Of a stretch of 64,000 nt of DNA, positions 44,756-54,229 are shown piece after piece. The translations under genes were made by a program, and so were the position numbers. The notes beneath the pieces were generated by a model. That model had not been told where the DNA came from. It worked only from the letters and a program-made list of their open reading frames with translations, and did not search any database. Each line of letters begins with the position of its first letter. Position 1 is the stretch's first letter. The DNA is from Ruminococcaceae bacterium FB2012 (GTDB taxonomy: Bacteria; Bacillota; Clostridia; Oscillospirales; Ruminococcaceae), in assembly GCA_900104495.1 (NCBI GenBank), contig FMXS01000008.1:148564-212563 (forward strand), in the 5' to 3' direction.

Positions 44756-45128
44756 TTACTGTTGATTAGGTATTATCTTAAATACTAGTGGAAGTGGTAA
44801 AGCGTTGTTGGCTCGTTCCAAATACATCAAAGATAGATTATATTCACATTTCTCATCATATCCTACATTGAACATATCCATAATTGAACTCCCCCAACCT
44901 ATTGGCTTTTCAGGAGTAAGATTTAGTATAAAGCCAAACGGATATACTCCCATATCAGCAACCCACACAGTTTCAATAGAGTCATTGTTCTTATAAACAA
45001 CTGCAGTTGGTCCGCACATAATTTGTCCATTTTCAAGAGATGTAAGATATATTCTCAAATCGAACAGCTGTTTATTTACTGTATTGCTATCACGGTCGAG
45101 TAATAACTTATCAAATCCAAGTCTTTGA
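44756..45128 (-). pseudogene. C-terminal fragment of an unrecognised protein
   Basis: A minus-strand frame of ~120 codons with protein-like composition (ENGQIMCGPTAVVYKNNDSI; VWVADMGVYPFGFILNLTPE) ends at a stop at 44756. It loses its N-terminus at about 45128, where a plus-strand fragment of a different gene begins. The DNA is clearly more AT-rich than its neighbours, which suggests foreign origin. I do not recognise the family. Confidence 0.5.
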
Positions 45129-45430
45129 ACAGCAGCTTTGACAGTATGTTCATTATGGATATGCTGCCGCAGTATTGTGGACTTATACTGATCGACTTCA
45201 ATAAAAACGAGCAGGATGATAAAATGGGAAGCTATCTTGAGTTTGACCTTTCCGATCACCCTGCTCTGAAAAAGGCGCTGGATCAGGGCTCGGATAAGAT
45301 CGTTTTTGAAAGGGCAACCGACTTCCCAATCAAAGGCAACTACTACATTGGCTACAAGCCTGTGATAATTGGCGGAGAGACAAGGGCAGTCGTGGGCATA
45401 ACCTACAAGTGGGACGATTTTAAAGACAGC
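45129..45430 (+). pseudogene. Fragment of a sensor domain paralogous to the PP2C phosphatase at 46068
   Basis: The translated fragment (YLEFDLSDHPALKKALDQGS; FPIKGNYYIGYKP; GITYKWDDF) aligns with residues ~170-245 of the phosphatase downstream (DLHLDDHPQLKKALRSGSGE; FPRNDNYYVGFQP; VVYNWNNI). Both ends are cut, the left by the minus-strand fragment and the right by a shift into a regulator fragment. No start codon with a ribosome site is present. Confidence 0.7.
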
Positions 45431-45755
45431 ATTCGCATATCTTGTCCACCGTCAGGGTAGCTCCTGCACGATCAAGGAGATAGCCGCAGCCCTGTTTGAA
45501 GACGATCCCTATGATAAAAAACAGCAGAACTATATGCAGCAGCTCACTTATGCGCTTATGAAAAGCCTTAAAGCTGTCGGGGCAGAGGCTGCGGTAGTCA
45601 AGGGTTTCAACGCACTTGCGGTTGATCCCAAGGTGCTGGATTGCGACTATTACCGCTTCAAGGAACTTGATGCTGGCGCTGTGAACTCCTATCAGAATGA
45701 ATATATGAGCCAGTATTACTGGGCTGATTTCCTCTTTGATGAGGATCTGTATTAA
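45431..45755 (+). pseudogene. C-terminal fragment of a SARP/BTAD-like response regulator
   Basis: The frame reads AYLVHRQGSSCTIKEIAAAL, FEDDPYDKKQQNYMQQLTY and later DCDYYRFKELDAGAV. This is the winged helix and the beginning of the BTAD domain of SARP-family regulators that follow a receiver domain in Firmicutes. Everything upstream of the winged helix is missing; it is joined out of frame to the sensor-domain fragment. SARP-type regulators bind direct repeats 11 bp apart, which is the layout of the promoter element 58 bp further on. Confidence 0.65.
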
Positions 45756-45766
45756 ACCTGTCTGAC

Positions 45767-45797
45767 GCACTCGCATCATAAATGCGGGTGCTTTTTT
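45767..45797 (+). terminator. Rho-independent terminator
   Basis: GCACTCGCAT and ATGCGGGTGC pair around CATAA, followed by TTTTTT. It separates the fragments from the biosynthetic operon. Confidence 0.88.
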
Positions 45798-45812
45798 GTT
45801 TTCTTTCAGATC

Positions 45813-45846
45813 TGTAAGTACTTTGTAAGAGGTTGTGTGTTATCAT
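45813..45846 (+). promoter_or_regulatory. Direct-repeat promoter element R0 at the head of the RiPP operon
   Basis: TGTAAG at 45813-45818 and 45824-45829 (11 bp period), then TATCAT at 45841-45846, 11 bp after the second repeat. The same element occurs five more times in full, and once truncated, at 62.2-63.8 kb. It is not a consensus -35 region, so an activator is expected. Confidence 0.75.
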
Positions 45847-45914
45847 ATAGTTAGGGAAAGTGGAAGCCCTTTGACATAAGGATTATAAAACCTCTTGAAA
45901 GCTTGCAAATTTTG

Positions 45915-45943
45915 TTGACAAGCTGTGTAAAATATGTTACAAT
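45915..45943 (+). promoter_or_regulatory. Second promoter of the RiPP operon
   Basis: TTGACA (45915-45920), 17 bp and TACAAT (45938-45943), about 125 bp before the first gene. It would give basal, activator-free transcription. Confidence 0.75.
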
Positions 45944-46067
45944 ATAACAAAAACGAAGCGTTTTACTCTGCATTTTTTGAAGCAGTAAACAAGATGTTCA
46001 GCCCCCGGACGAGGGCATCATGATTTATTCAAAACAGGAATAATATTATAATAGAGAACAGGTTATT

Positions 46068-47795
46068 ATGGAATATAAGAAATACAAAAAACTTACAGTA
46101 CAGATCGATCGGGTAATAATACCCATTTTCATAGCTATGATAACAGCTATTGCATTTGCGATTTATTACAGTGCCTTGAACGGCTTTCTTGATGCACAGA
46201 AGTCGCACATGGAATACCTTATAAATAATGAGCTGGATATACAGAATTATATCGATCAGGACGAGCTTGAATGGTATCTGACACGGTGGCAGGAGCACCC
46301 CGAAGAACTTAATAAGGAATATCCCGATGATTTTGAAGATGAGTATTCGGAATACTTCTCCGATGAGGCTTCCTATAAGTCGGACTGGCTCAAAAAGCTC
46401 CCCGAGGAATTAAAGGCTTATGTGGCAAAAAGCCAGTATGATAACTTTGATTCATATCTTAATTATGCCTTTGATAATAATACTTACGAAAGCCTTATCA
46501 TGATGGGCGTATCCGAAGAAAAAGAGGGTATGATCATATACGATTACAGCCGTGACAAAAACGGAAAAAGTGTAGGAGAATACTATGATCTTCACCTTGA
46601 CGATCACCCTCAGTTGAAAAAGGCTTTACGTTCGGGGTCGGGAGAGCTAGTGTGCGAAAAAACAAGTAACTTTCCCCGTAATGACAACTATTATGTAGGC
46701 TTTCAGCCAATAATCTGCAACGGAAGGACTATGGCAGTTGCTGCCGTTGTGTATAACTGGAACAATATCCGGCAAACGATAATGACATCGGTAACAAGAA
46801 CTATCCTGATAAGCATAGCTGCGATGCTGCTTGTGCTGGCTGTAGTGCATATTGTTATTTATCGAAGATCCATAAAGCCTGTCACGGAACTCCAGAAAAT
46901 AGTGCGTGACTATTCCGAAAGCAAAGATAGTGAGGCGGCAGCAGCAAAAACAGCGGAAATAAATGAAAAAAATGAGATCGGTATCCTTTCCGATGACATA
47001 GCTAAGCTTGCCAAAGAAATGGATCGGTACAACAGAGAGAATATCAGACTTACGGGAGAAAAAGAAAGAGTAGCAGCAGAGCTGGAACTGGCAACAAAGA
47101 TACAGGCAGGTCAGCTCCCCACAGTTTTTCCTGAATCGGAGCATTTTGAATTGTTCGCTTCAATGACTCCCGCCAAGGAGGTCGGAGGAGATTTTTACGA
47201 TTTCTTCCTTGTTGACGAGGATCATCTGGCACTTGTTATAGCCGATGTATCGGGTAAGGGTGTCCCTGCGGCACTGTTTATGATGAAGGCAATGATGCTG
47301 ATAAACAACTTCGCTATGTCGGGTCTGTCCCCAAAGGAAGTAATGGAGAAGGCAAACAAAGCCCTTTGCCGCAATAACGAGCAGCATATGTTCGTGACAG
47401 TGTGGCTGGGTATTCTTGAAATATCAACGGGCAGGATAATTTACTCTAATGCAGGACACGAGTGCCCGATAATAAGGCAGCCTGACGGACAGTTTGATAT
47501 GCGGAGAGAAAAACACGATTTCGTCCTTGGCGGCTTTGAAAGGAAAAAATACAAGGAGTCTGAAATGACGCTTGGAAAGGGCGGAACACTTTTCATTTAC
47601 ACCGACGGTGTCCCCGAAGCCACAAATGCAGACAATAATATGTTCGGGCTCGAAAGGATAACCGAGGTTCTGAACCGAACACCCGATGCCGACCCTCAGC
47701 AGCTTCTGACAAGCGTTCACGAGGCGGTTAACGGATTTGTGGGCGATGCCGAGCAATTTGATGATTTGACAATGCTTTGCATAAAGCTAAAGTAA
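46068..47795 (+). CDS. Membrane-bound PP2C (SpoIIE/RsbU-type) phosphatase
   Basis: 575 residues. Helices at ~14-38 and ~243-265 flank an outside sensor domain, and a HAMP-like segment and coiled coil follow (to ~345). The phosphatase domain starts with ELATKIQAGQLPTVFPESEH and carries the metal-binding AKEVGGDFYDFF, IADVSGKGVPAALFM, YSNAGHECP and YTDGVPEATN motifs. Such enzymes dephosphorylate anti-sigma factor antagonists, and a STAS protein is encoded 10 bp downstream. It is the first gene of the operon and probably couples an outside signal to expression or export. Confidence 0.92.
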   Translation: MEYKKYKKLTVQIDRVIIPIFIAMITAIAFAIYYSALNGFLDAQKSHMEYLINNELDIQNYIDQDELEWYLTRWQEHPEELNKEYPDDFEDEYSEYFSDEASYKSDWLKKLPEELKAYVAKSQYDNFDSYLNYAFDNNTYESLIMMGVSEEKEGMIIYDYSRDKNGKSVGEYYDLHLDDHPQLKKALRSGSGELVCEKTSNFPRNDNYYVGFQPIICNGRTMAVAAVVYNWNNIRQTIMTSVTRTILISIAAMLLVLAVVHIVIYRRSIKPVTELQKIVRDYSESKDSEAAAAKTAEINEKNEIGILSDDIAKLAKEMDRYNRENIRLTGEKERVAAELELATKIQAGQLPTVFPESEHFELFASMTPAKEVGGDFYDFFLVDEDHLALVIADVSGKGVPAALFMMKAMMLINNFAMSGLSPKEVMEKANKALCRNNEQHMFVTVWLGILEISTGRIIYSNAGHECPIIRQPDGQFDMRREKHDFVLGGFERKKYKESEMTLGKGGTLFIYTDGVPEATNADNNMFGLERITEVLNRTPDADPQQLLTSVHEAVNGFVGDAEQFDDLTMLCIKLK

Positions 47796-47805
47796 GGAGA
47801 CATAT

Positions 47806-48102
47806 ATGAAAACAATAATGAACAGAAACGGAAATGAATTGACGATAGCTGTTGAGGGCAGGCTCGATACTTTGAGTGCCCCCGACCTTGAGGATCAGCT
47901 TGACGATCTGCTTCAGGGTGTTGAAAGGCTGACCTTTGATTTTGAGAAGCTCGAATATATTTCCAGTGCTGGGCTCAGAGTTCTGATGACTGCTATGCAG
48001 ATACTTGATGAGCCCGGCAGTGTAACAGTCAGAAGCTGCAATGCTGATGTTATGGAAGTGCTCGAGTTTACAGGCTTTGTTGATGATCTGACGGTTGAAT
48101 AA
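47806..48102 (+). CDS. STAS-domain anti-sigma factor antagonist
   Basis: 98 residues covering one STAS domain: VEGRLDTLSAPDLEDQLDDL, then FDFEKLEYISSAGLRVLMTA with the phosphorylatable Ser in ISSAGLRVL. It is the expected substrate of the phosphatase encoded upstream. No RsbW-type kinase is encoded in the window, so the partner must be elsewhere. Confidence 0.92.
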   Translation: MKTIMNRNGNELTIAVEGRLDTLSAPDLEDQLDDLLQGVERLTFDFEKLEYISSAGLRVLMTAMQILDEPGSVTVRSCNADVMEVLEFTGFVDDLTVE

Positions 48103-48112
48103 GGGTAATGGT

Positions 48113-48856
48113 ATGGCAATAGCATCAATAAAAGATAAACGGATACTGATAGCAGGAGCATCGGGAGGTATAGGAATTGCTTGTGCAGAAATGGCGCTGA
48201 AGGAGGAGGCTTTTGTTCTCGGCTCTTACAGAGCCATGAACGAGAAGCTTTCTTCTCTGAATGAAACCTATCCCGACAGGCTGACGACCTTTGAACTGGA
48301 TATATCCGATCGTGACAAAACAGGCGATACGGTGAGAAAGGCCGTCAGAAGCTTTGGCGGCATAGATGCTGTGATAAACTGCATCGGTGTTACCTCTCCT
48401 GCTCCGCTGTTTTCGGCAGACCCTGATGAATGGGAAAAGACCGTGCAGACAGACCTTTTCAGTGCTTTCAGGATAATGCAGAGCGTGATCGTGCCTCTTG
48501 TTTCAAGACGGGGCGGTGCTGTCGTAAATATAAGCTCGGTCTATGGCTCACGGGGCGGTATAGGACAGAGCTCATATTGTGCGGCAAAGGCAGGCATTGA
48601 GGGGCTTACAAGGGCAGCCGCATTGGAGCTTGCGGGTAAGAATATCCGTGTCAATGCTGTTGCACCGGGCTTTATCGAAACAAATATGACAGATGTGCTC
48701 GATGAACGATTCAGACAAAAGGCTCTTTCCGAGATACCTATGAAGCGCTTTGGCACGGCTGATGAGGTAGCAGCGCTCTGCCTTTTCCTGATAAGCGATG
48801 CAGCGGCATATATCACGGGGCAGACCTTCACCGCAGACGGCGGACTTAGCATTTGA
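48113..48856 (+). CDS. SDR-family ketoreductase (FabG-like)
   Basis: 247 residues from ATG 48113 (AAGGG 8 nt upstream; a TTG start at 48095 would overlap the STAS gene). It has the NAD(P) motif IAGASGGIGIACAE, NCIGV in the NNAG position, catalytic Ser in VNISSVYGSRGG and the YCAAKAG Tyr-Lys pair. It ends GQTFTADGGL. Length and motifs are those of 3-oxoacyl-ACP reductases. With the ACP and ketosynthases later in the operon it would complete a keto-reducing acyl elongation set. Confidence 0.9.
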   Translation: MAIASIKDKRILIAGASGGIGIACAEMALKEEAFVLGSYRAMNEKLSSLNETYPDRLTTFELDISDRDKTGDTVRKAVRSFGGIDAVINCIGVTSPAPLFSADPDEWEKTVQTDLFSAFRIMQSVIVPLVSRRGGAVVNISSVYGSRGGIGQSSYCAAKAGIEGLTRAAALELAGKNIRVNAVAPGFIETNMTDVLDERFRQKALSEIPMKRFGTADEVAALCLFLISDAAAYITGQTFTADGGLSI

Positions 48857-48871
48857 ATGGAGCTGAGATAA

Positions 48872-49294
48872 ATGGCAGAAGCAGAAAAAAAGAGTATTGA
48901 TCTCAAAAAAGAAGAGATACGCTCACCCGATCAGCTGAATGACTATCTTCGGGTGACCAACCCGGGAGTGTGGGCTGTGTTTGCGGTAGTGTTCCTTATC
49001 ATTGCCGCTTTCTTTGCGTGGTCGCTCGCAGGAACGATAGAAACTCTGACTGACGCCAAGGCAGTAGTTTCCGACGGTAGCGCTGAGCTGATAATCCTGG
49101 GTTCCGAAGGTGGAACGGTGCAGAAGGGTATGACTGTCCGTGTTGATAAGAAAGAATACAGTATTCTTGATGTGCGTGAGGACGAATACGGAAGAACGGT
49201 AGCCTATACTGCGGTCGATCTTCCCGATGGCAGCTATGATGCAAAGATCGTAACGGAAAGCATAACGCCTATAAGCTTTCTGTTACAGAATTAG
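48872..49294 (+). CDS. NHLM secretion-system accessory protein (short HlyD-like)
   Basis: 140 residues. A cytoplasmic start of ~30 residues with RSPDQLNDYLRVTNPGVW, typical of NHLM secretion proteins, precedes one helix (AVFAVVFLIIAAFFAWSLAG). A small beta domain of ~85 residues follows. Usual HlyD-like members are longer and carry a coiled-coil hairpin; here it is absent. It is encoded directly before the two ABC exporters and should form part of their complex. Confidence 0.85.
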   Translation: MAEAEKKSIDLKKEEIRSPDQLNDYLRVTNPGVWAVFAVVFLIIAAFFAWSLAGTIETLTDAKAVVSDGSAELIILGSEGGTVQKGMTVRVDKKEYSILDVREDEYGRTVAYTAVDLPDGSYDAKIVTESITPISFLLQN

Positions 49295-49308
49295 GAGCGG
49301 CTTTATAT

Positions 49309-51486
49309 ATGGGAGAGAAGATAAAAAAGCCGCTGAATAAGGGCATTGCAAAGGTGCCGGTAATAATGCAGCTTGAAAACCTTGAGTGCGGAGCTGCTTC
49401 GCTTGCGATGCTTATGGCTTACTATGATAAATGGGTACCTCTGGAACAGGTCAGAGTAAGCTGCGGAGTTTCACGAGACGGCTCAACAGCAAAGAATATC
49501 GCAAAGGCAGCAAAGAGCTACGGCTTTGATGTGAAGGCATACCAGCGTTCAACGGATGTGCTCCGTGATAAAGGCACCTTTCCGTGTATTGTTTACTGGA
49601 ACTATAATCACTTTATCGTGCTTGACGGCTTCAAGGGAAAATATGCTTATGTCAATGACCCGGCAAGGGGCTTTATCAAGATGAGTATTGATGAATTCGA
49701 GGACGGCTTTACGGGCATTGTTTTAGTACCGACTCCCGGAGAGAGCTTCGAGACAGGCGGAGACAGACTAAAGACCTTCGACTTTGTCAAAAACAGCTTG
49801 AAGGGTCAGCGCCAGTCGATAATACTTGTCATAGTAACAACGTTGTTTACTTACGCTTTTGGGTTGATAAATCCCGTTATGTCGCAGGTGTTTACCGACC
49901 GCATCATAACGGGCAGAAATGCCGATTGGCTTGTGCCATACCTTTTCATTCTTGGGACTATCGGTGTTTTGCAGCTTATCGTTTCCTGGGCACAGAGCAT
50001 ATATTCTCTTAAAATAGGCGGCAAAATGGCAGTTGTCGGCTCCACCTCATATATGTGGAAGGTGCTGCATCTGCCGATGGAGTTCTTCTCACAGAGAATG
50101 GCAGGCGACATACAGTCCCGAATGGGAATGAATGTCACTATCGCACAGACGATAGTTTCCACTCTTGCACCGCTTGTGCTCAATACTATTATGATGTTTT
50201 TCTATTTCTTCATCATGATAAGATACAGTATTGTAATGACCCTTGTGGGCATAGCTTCGGTGCTTATAAATCTTGTACTTACAAATATGCTTTCCAAGAA
50301 GCGAATGAATCTGATGCGTGCTCAGATGCGTGACAGTGCGAGAAGCTCATCTGCTGCTGTTGCAGGAGTTGAACAGATAGAAACGCTGAAAGCCAGTGGT
50401 GCGGAGATCGGCTTTTTCCGTAACTGGGCAGGTATGCAGGCAGCAATGAATGCACAGACCGTAAGATTTGCAAAAACTGAAAATCTTTTCAACATCGTGA
50501 CAGGCTTTGTCGGTATGCTGACAAATTATATAGTGTATTTTCTGGGAATATGGTTTGCGATGAACGGCAGCTTCACTCTTGGTATGATAACTGCGTTTCA
50601 GGGCTTTCTCGGTTCCTTTATGTCACCTGCGATGACGCTCGTTTCAGCAGGGCAGACCATTCAGCAAATGCGTACTCAGGTCGAGCGTGTGGACGATGTT
50701 ATGAAGTATCCCGACGACCCGAACGTAAAGGACGACCCCGAGCTTTATAAGACCGGTCCGTCAAAGCTGAGAGGCGGCCTTGAGCTAAAGGGGATCACTT
50801 TTGGATATTCAAGGCTATCGCAACCGTTGATAAAGGACTTTTCTATGTCTGTGAAGCCTGGCCACAGGGTCGCCTTTGTTGGGGCTTCAGGCTGCGGAAA
50901 ATCAACGCTTTCAAAGCTCATTTCGGGACTTTATGACCCTTGGGAAGGCGAGATACTTTTCGACGGAAAAAATCGCAGCGAGATAAGCCGTGATGTTATG
51001 ACGGGCTCGCTTGCAGTCGTCGATCAGGATATAACACTTTTCGAGGACACTATAGCCAACAATATAAAAATGTGGGACGGTTCAATAAAGGATTTTGATA
51101 TGACTCTTGCCGCCAGAGATGCACAGATACACGAGGAGATACTTTTTCGTGATAAGGGTTATGAAAGCATGATAAGATCGGGTGGGCGTGATCTTTCGGG
51201 CGGTCAGCGCCAAAGGTTGGAGATCGCTCGTGTGCTGGCTCAGGACCCTTCAATAATCATTCTTGATGAGGCAACAAGTGCCCTTGATGCCAAAACAGAA
51301 TATGACCTTATAAATGCGATCAAAAAAAGAGGCATAACCTGTATAATCATAGCACACAGGCTTTCAACTATCCGTGACTGTGATGAGATAGTAGTGTTCG
51401 ATCACGGCAAAGTCATGGAGAGAGGAACACATGAAGAGCTTATGGAAATAAACGGTGCGTATGCAGAGCTTATCAGTGAGGAGTAG
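49309..51486 (+). CDS. NHLM-family peptidase/permease/ATPase exporter
   Basis: 725 residues. An N-terminal C39 peptidase (~10-145) has QLENLECGAASLAML with the catalytic Cys, YNHFIVLDG with the His and YVNDPARGF with the Asp. Six membrane helices follow at about 170-440. The ATPase (~490-725) has GASGCGKST, LSGGQRQRLEIARVL and IIILDEATSALD. It cleaves leaders after a double Gly and exports the core. Seven precursors with a GG motif are encoded 2.2 kb downstream. It probably works with the second ABC protein encoded next. Confidence 0.95.
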   Translation: MGEKIKKPLNKGIAKVPVIMQLENLECGAASLAMLMAYYDKWVPLEQVRVSCGVSRDGSTAKNIAKAAKSYGFDVKAYQRSTDVLRDKGTFPCIVYWNYNHFIVLDGFKGKYAYVNDPARGFIKMSIDEFEDGFTGIVLVPTPGESFETGGDRLKTFDFVKNSLKGQRQSIILVIVTTLFTYAFGLINPVMSQVFTDRIITGRNADWLVPYLFILGTIGVLQLIVSWAQSIYSLKIGGKMAVVGSTSYMWKVLHLPMEFFSQRMAGDIQSRMGMNVTIAQTIVSTLAPLVLNTIMMFFYFFIMIRYSIVMTLVGIASVLINLVLTNMLSKKRMNLMRAQMRDSARSSSAAVAGVEQIETLKASGAEIGFFRNWAGMQAAMNAQTVRFAKTENLFNIVTGFVGMLTNYIVYFLGIWFAMNGSFTLGMITAFQGFLGSFMSPAMTLVSAGQTIQQMRTQVERVDDVMKYPDDPNVKDDPELYKTGPSKLRGGLELKGITFGYSRLSQPLIKDFSMSVKPGHRVAFVGASGCGKSTLSKLISGLYDPWEGEILFDGKNRSEISRDVMTGSLAVVDQDITLFEDTIANNIKMWDGSIKDFDMTLAARDAQIHEEILFRDKGYESMIRSGGRDLSGGQRQRLEIARVLAQDPSIIILDEATSALDAKTEYDLINAIKKRGITCIIIAHRLSTIRDCDEIVVFDHGKVMERGTHEELMEINGAYAELISEE

Positions 51487-51488
51487 TA

Positions 51489-53705
51489 ATGGGGAACAGA
51501 CAGATAGATGAACGCCGAAGACTCGATCAGGAGGCGTTTGAAAAAGCGTTTTTTGATTCTGCAGGCGTAGTTATTGGAAAAACAGCTGTCACCCGTATGA
51601 GCGACGAAAGGATAATCGCCAAGGCTGCTATTGACCGTATACTAAAATATTACCATTTGAAGCCCGTAGAGATCCCCTCCTCTCTGAAAAAGCTTGAGGA
51701 TCAGGTGGAGTACAGCCTGAGGCCATACGGCATAATGGACAGGAGCATAAAGCTCACTTCGGGCTGGTATAAAAATGCCTACGGTCCTATCCTCGGGAAA
51801 TTAAAGGATAGTGATACGCCTATAGCACTGATACCGGGAGGCTTCAGGGGCTATTATTACACAGACCCCGCTTCGGGTGAAAAGATCAAGCTGAACAAAA
51901 AGACCGAGCAGCTCATTGCCGAGGATGCATTTTGCTTCTACAAGCCTTTGCCTCTGAAAAAGCTGGGCATTATAGACCTTCTTTTGTATATGAAGAACTG
52001 CATTTCCAAGGGTGACATTATCGCTATAGCATTGGGAACGCTTTTGGTTTCGCTTATGGGTCTGCTTATGCCTAGGTTTACAAGGGTGCTGGCGGGTCCC
52101 GTACTGTTGAACGGAACGCTGCAAATGCTTATTGCGATCGCTGTTTGCATGGTCTGCATATCAATGGCATCGCAGATACTCTCAAAGATCAGCGAGATAC
52201 TTATGGGACGGCTTCAGATTAAGACCTCGGCTGCTGTTGAGTCGGCGGTGATGATGAGGATAATTGCTTTACCTGCTTCGTTCTTTACAAAATACAGCCC
52301 AGGTGAGCTTACGAGCCGTTCAGCATCTGTGGGGCAGCTTTGCAGTATGCTGCTGGGAATGGTCATGGGTGTGGGTCTTTCATCGCTGACCTCTCTGCTG
52401 TATATTACACAGATATTTGCTTTTGCACCAACGCTGGTCGTTCCGGCTGTGCTGCTGATCGCAGCAGGAGCAGTCATCGGACTAGTATCATCGTATATAC
52501 AGATAAAGGTAAGCCGAAAACAAATGGAATTGCGTGTCAAGGAAAGCGGCATGAGCTATTCGATGATAACAGGCATACAGAAGATAAAGCTGTCGGGCTC
52601 TGAAAAGAGAATGTTCTCACGCTGGGCGCAGCTCAATGCACAGGTAGCTGAATATCAATATGATCCGCCGATGATATTAAAGATCAACAGCGTAGTAAGT
52701 GTTGCAATAAATCTTGTTTCAAACATCATCTTTTATTATCTCGCTGTAAAAAGCGGATTGAGCCTGCCAAACTATCTGGCATTTACCGCAGCTTACGGTG
52801 GAGTCAGCGGAGCTTTTTCTCAGCTTTCAAGAGTGGTTCTTGATGTTGCGAGCATTCGCCCTGTGCTGGATATGGCAAAGCCGTTTCTTGAAACGGAGCC
52901 CGAATCTGCCGTAGGAAAGGAGATAGTAACAAATGTTTCGGGCAGGATAGAGCTGAACAACGTTTATTTCAGATATTCCGAGGACACACCGTATATCCTG
53001 GACAATTTCTCCTTGAAGATAAGACCGAGGGAATATGTGGCTGTCGTCGGAAAAACAGGCTGCGGGAAATCTACCCTGGTCAGGATACTCCTGGGCTTTG
53101 AGAAGCCCGACAAGGGCGGAGTATATTATGACGGAAGAGATATCGAAAAGCTTGACAAGGGCACTCTGCGGCGAAGAATGGGTACCGTTATGCAGTCGAG
53201 CGGTCTGTTTCAGGGAACGATCTTTTCAAATATCGCCGTGTCTTCGCCGGACATTACCTCGGAGCAGGCGTGGGCTGCCGCTGAAACAGCAGGTATAGCA
53301 GATGATATCCGTGCAATGCCTATGGGTATGAGGACTATCATTTCCGAGGGGAGCGGAGGTATCTCGGGAGGACAGAGGCAGCGTATCCTTATCGCAAGGG
53401 CGATAGTGGGCGACCCGAAGATACTCATATTTGATGAAGCGACCAGCGCTCTTGACAACAAGACGCAGAAAAAAATATCCGATGCTCTTGACAGCATGGG
53501 CTGCACGAGGATAGTTATCGCTCACAGGCTTTCAACGATAAAGAATTGCGACCGTATAATAGTTCTTGATAACGGACATATCATCGAGGACGGCACCTTT
53601 GATGAACTCATGGCAGCGGGCGGGTATTTTTCCGAGCTTGTTGAACGTCAGAGGATAAAAGGGAACGATGAAGTTATACTGACCGAGGAAAACGGAGCAG
53701 GATAA
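51489..53705 (+). CDS. NHLM-family permease/ATPase exporter (no peptidase)
   Basis: 738 residues. The N-terminal ~160 residues form a soluble domain without C39 catalytic residues, as in the second NHLM ABC subunit. Six membrane helices follow at about 175-455. The ATPase has GKTGCGKSTLVR, ISGGQRQRILIARAI and ILIFDEATSALD. It starts 2 nt after the stop of the peptidase exporter and likely forms a heterodimer with it. Confidence 0.94.
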   Translation: MGNRQIDERRRLDQEAFEKAFFDSAGVVIGKTAVTRMSDERIIAKAAIDRILKYYHLKPVEIPSSLKKLEDQVEYSLRPYGIMDRSIKLTSGWYKNAYGPILGKLKDSDTPIALIPGGFRGYYYTDPASGEKIKLNKKTEQLIAEDAFCFYKPLPLKKLGIIDLLLYMKNCISKGDIIAIALGTLLVSLMGLLMPRFTRVLAGPVLLNGTLQMLIAIAVCMVCISMASQILSKISEILMGRLQIKTSAAVESAVMMRIIALPASFFTKYSPGELTSRSASVGQLCSMLLGMVMGVGLSSLTSLLYITQIFAFAPTLVVPAVLLIAAGAVIGLVSSYIQIKVSRKQMELRVKESGMSYSMITGIQKIKLSGSEKRMFSRWAQLNAQVAEYQYDPPMILKINSVVSVAINLVSNIIFYYLAVKSGLSLPNYLAFTAAYGGVSGAFSQLSRVVLDVASIRPVLDMAKPFLETEPESAVGKEIVTNVSGRIELNNVYFRYSEDTPYILDNFSLKIRPREYVAVVGKTGCGKSTLVRILLGFEKPDKGGVYYDGRDIEKLDKGTLRRRMGTVMQSSGLFQGTIFSNIAVSSPDITSEQAWAAAETAGIADDIRAMPMGMRTIISEGSGGISGGQRQRILIARAIVGDPKILIFDEATSALDNKTQKKISDALDSMGCTRIVIAHRLSTIKNCDRIIVLDNGHIIEDGTFDELMAAGGYFSELVERQRIKGNDEVILTEENGAG

Positions 53706-53726
53706 AATATCTAAGGAGGCTCATCA

Positions 53727-54215
53727 GTGAAGGTATATTTTGACAAAGAAACAGACAAGCGCCTGCTCGAAGCGCAGACAGAGGAAGAAGTAAAGGCGAT
53801 AATAGCCGAGACACTAGAAGCTGAAAAGCTGGAGGACAAGACAGATCTTGTAATGGCGGAGCTTGCACGCATAAAGGGCTCTCTTGACAACGAGCTTGAC
53901 CTTGACGAGCTTGACATCGCCGCGGGCGGAGCAAAAATGCAACAGGTAGACCTTTCCCCCACGCAAAGCTGCATTGCCACTGCCTTCGGAGAGGATATCG
54001 CGACCGGTCATTACTGCGGCTCAAACGATCAATGCCTTTTATCCAATGAATACGATTATCATTATCTCCGATATTCAAATTGCAAAAAGGGCGGAAGGCA
54101 CGACTGGTACGAGGAATCACGGGAGAGGCTCTATTCCGGAAGCTTCGACATAAAATATACCTGCCGGAAGTGCAATTTGACTCTCGGCAGTATCACTTCA
54201 AAATACAATAAATGA
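53727..54215 (+). CDS. RiPP precursor 1 with double-Gly leader
   Basis: 162 residues from GTG 53727 (AAGGAGG upstream). The acidic helical leader (KRLLEAQTEEEVKAIIAET...) ends in DIAAGGA, with Gly-Gly at 67-68, the expected C39 site. The ~94-residue core has the family pattern of one early Cys (SCIAT), YCGSNDQC, SNEYDYH, YSNCKKGGRHDW and a terminal CRKC knuckle. It is the first of seven tandem paralogs. Its core is the most divergent near the C-terminus (CNLTLGSITSKYNK). Confidence 0.88.
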   Translation: MKVYFDKETDKRLLEAQTEEEVKAIIAETLEAEKLEDKTDLVMAELARIKGSLDNELDLDELDIAAGGAKMQQVDLSPTQSCIATAFGEDIATGHYCGSNDQCLLSNEYDYHYLRYSNCKKGGRHDWYEESRERLYSGSFDIKYTCRKCNLTLGSITSKYNK

Positions 54216-54229
54216 AAGGAATATGCTCC

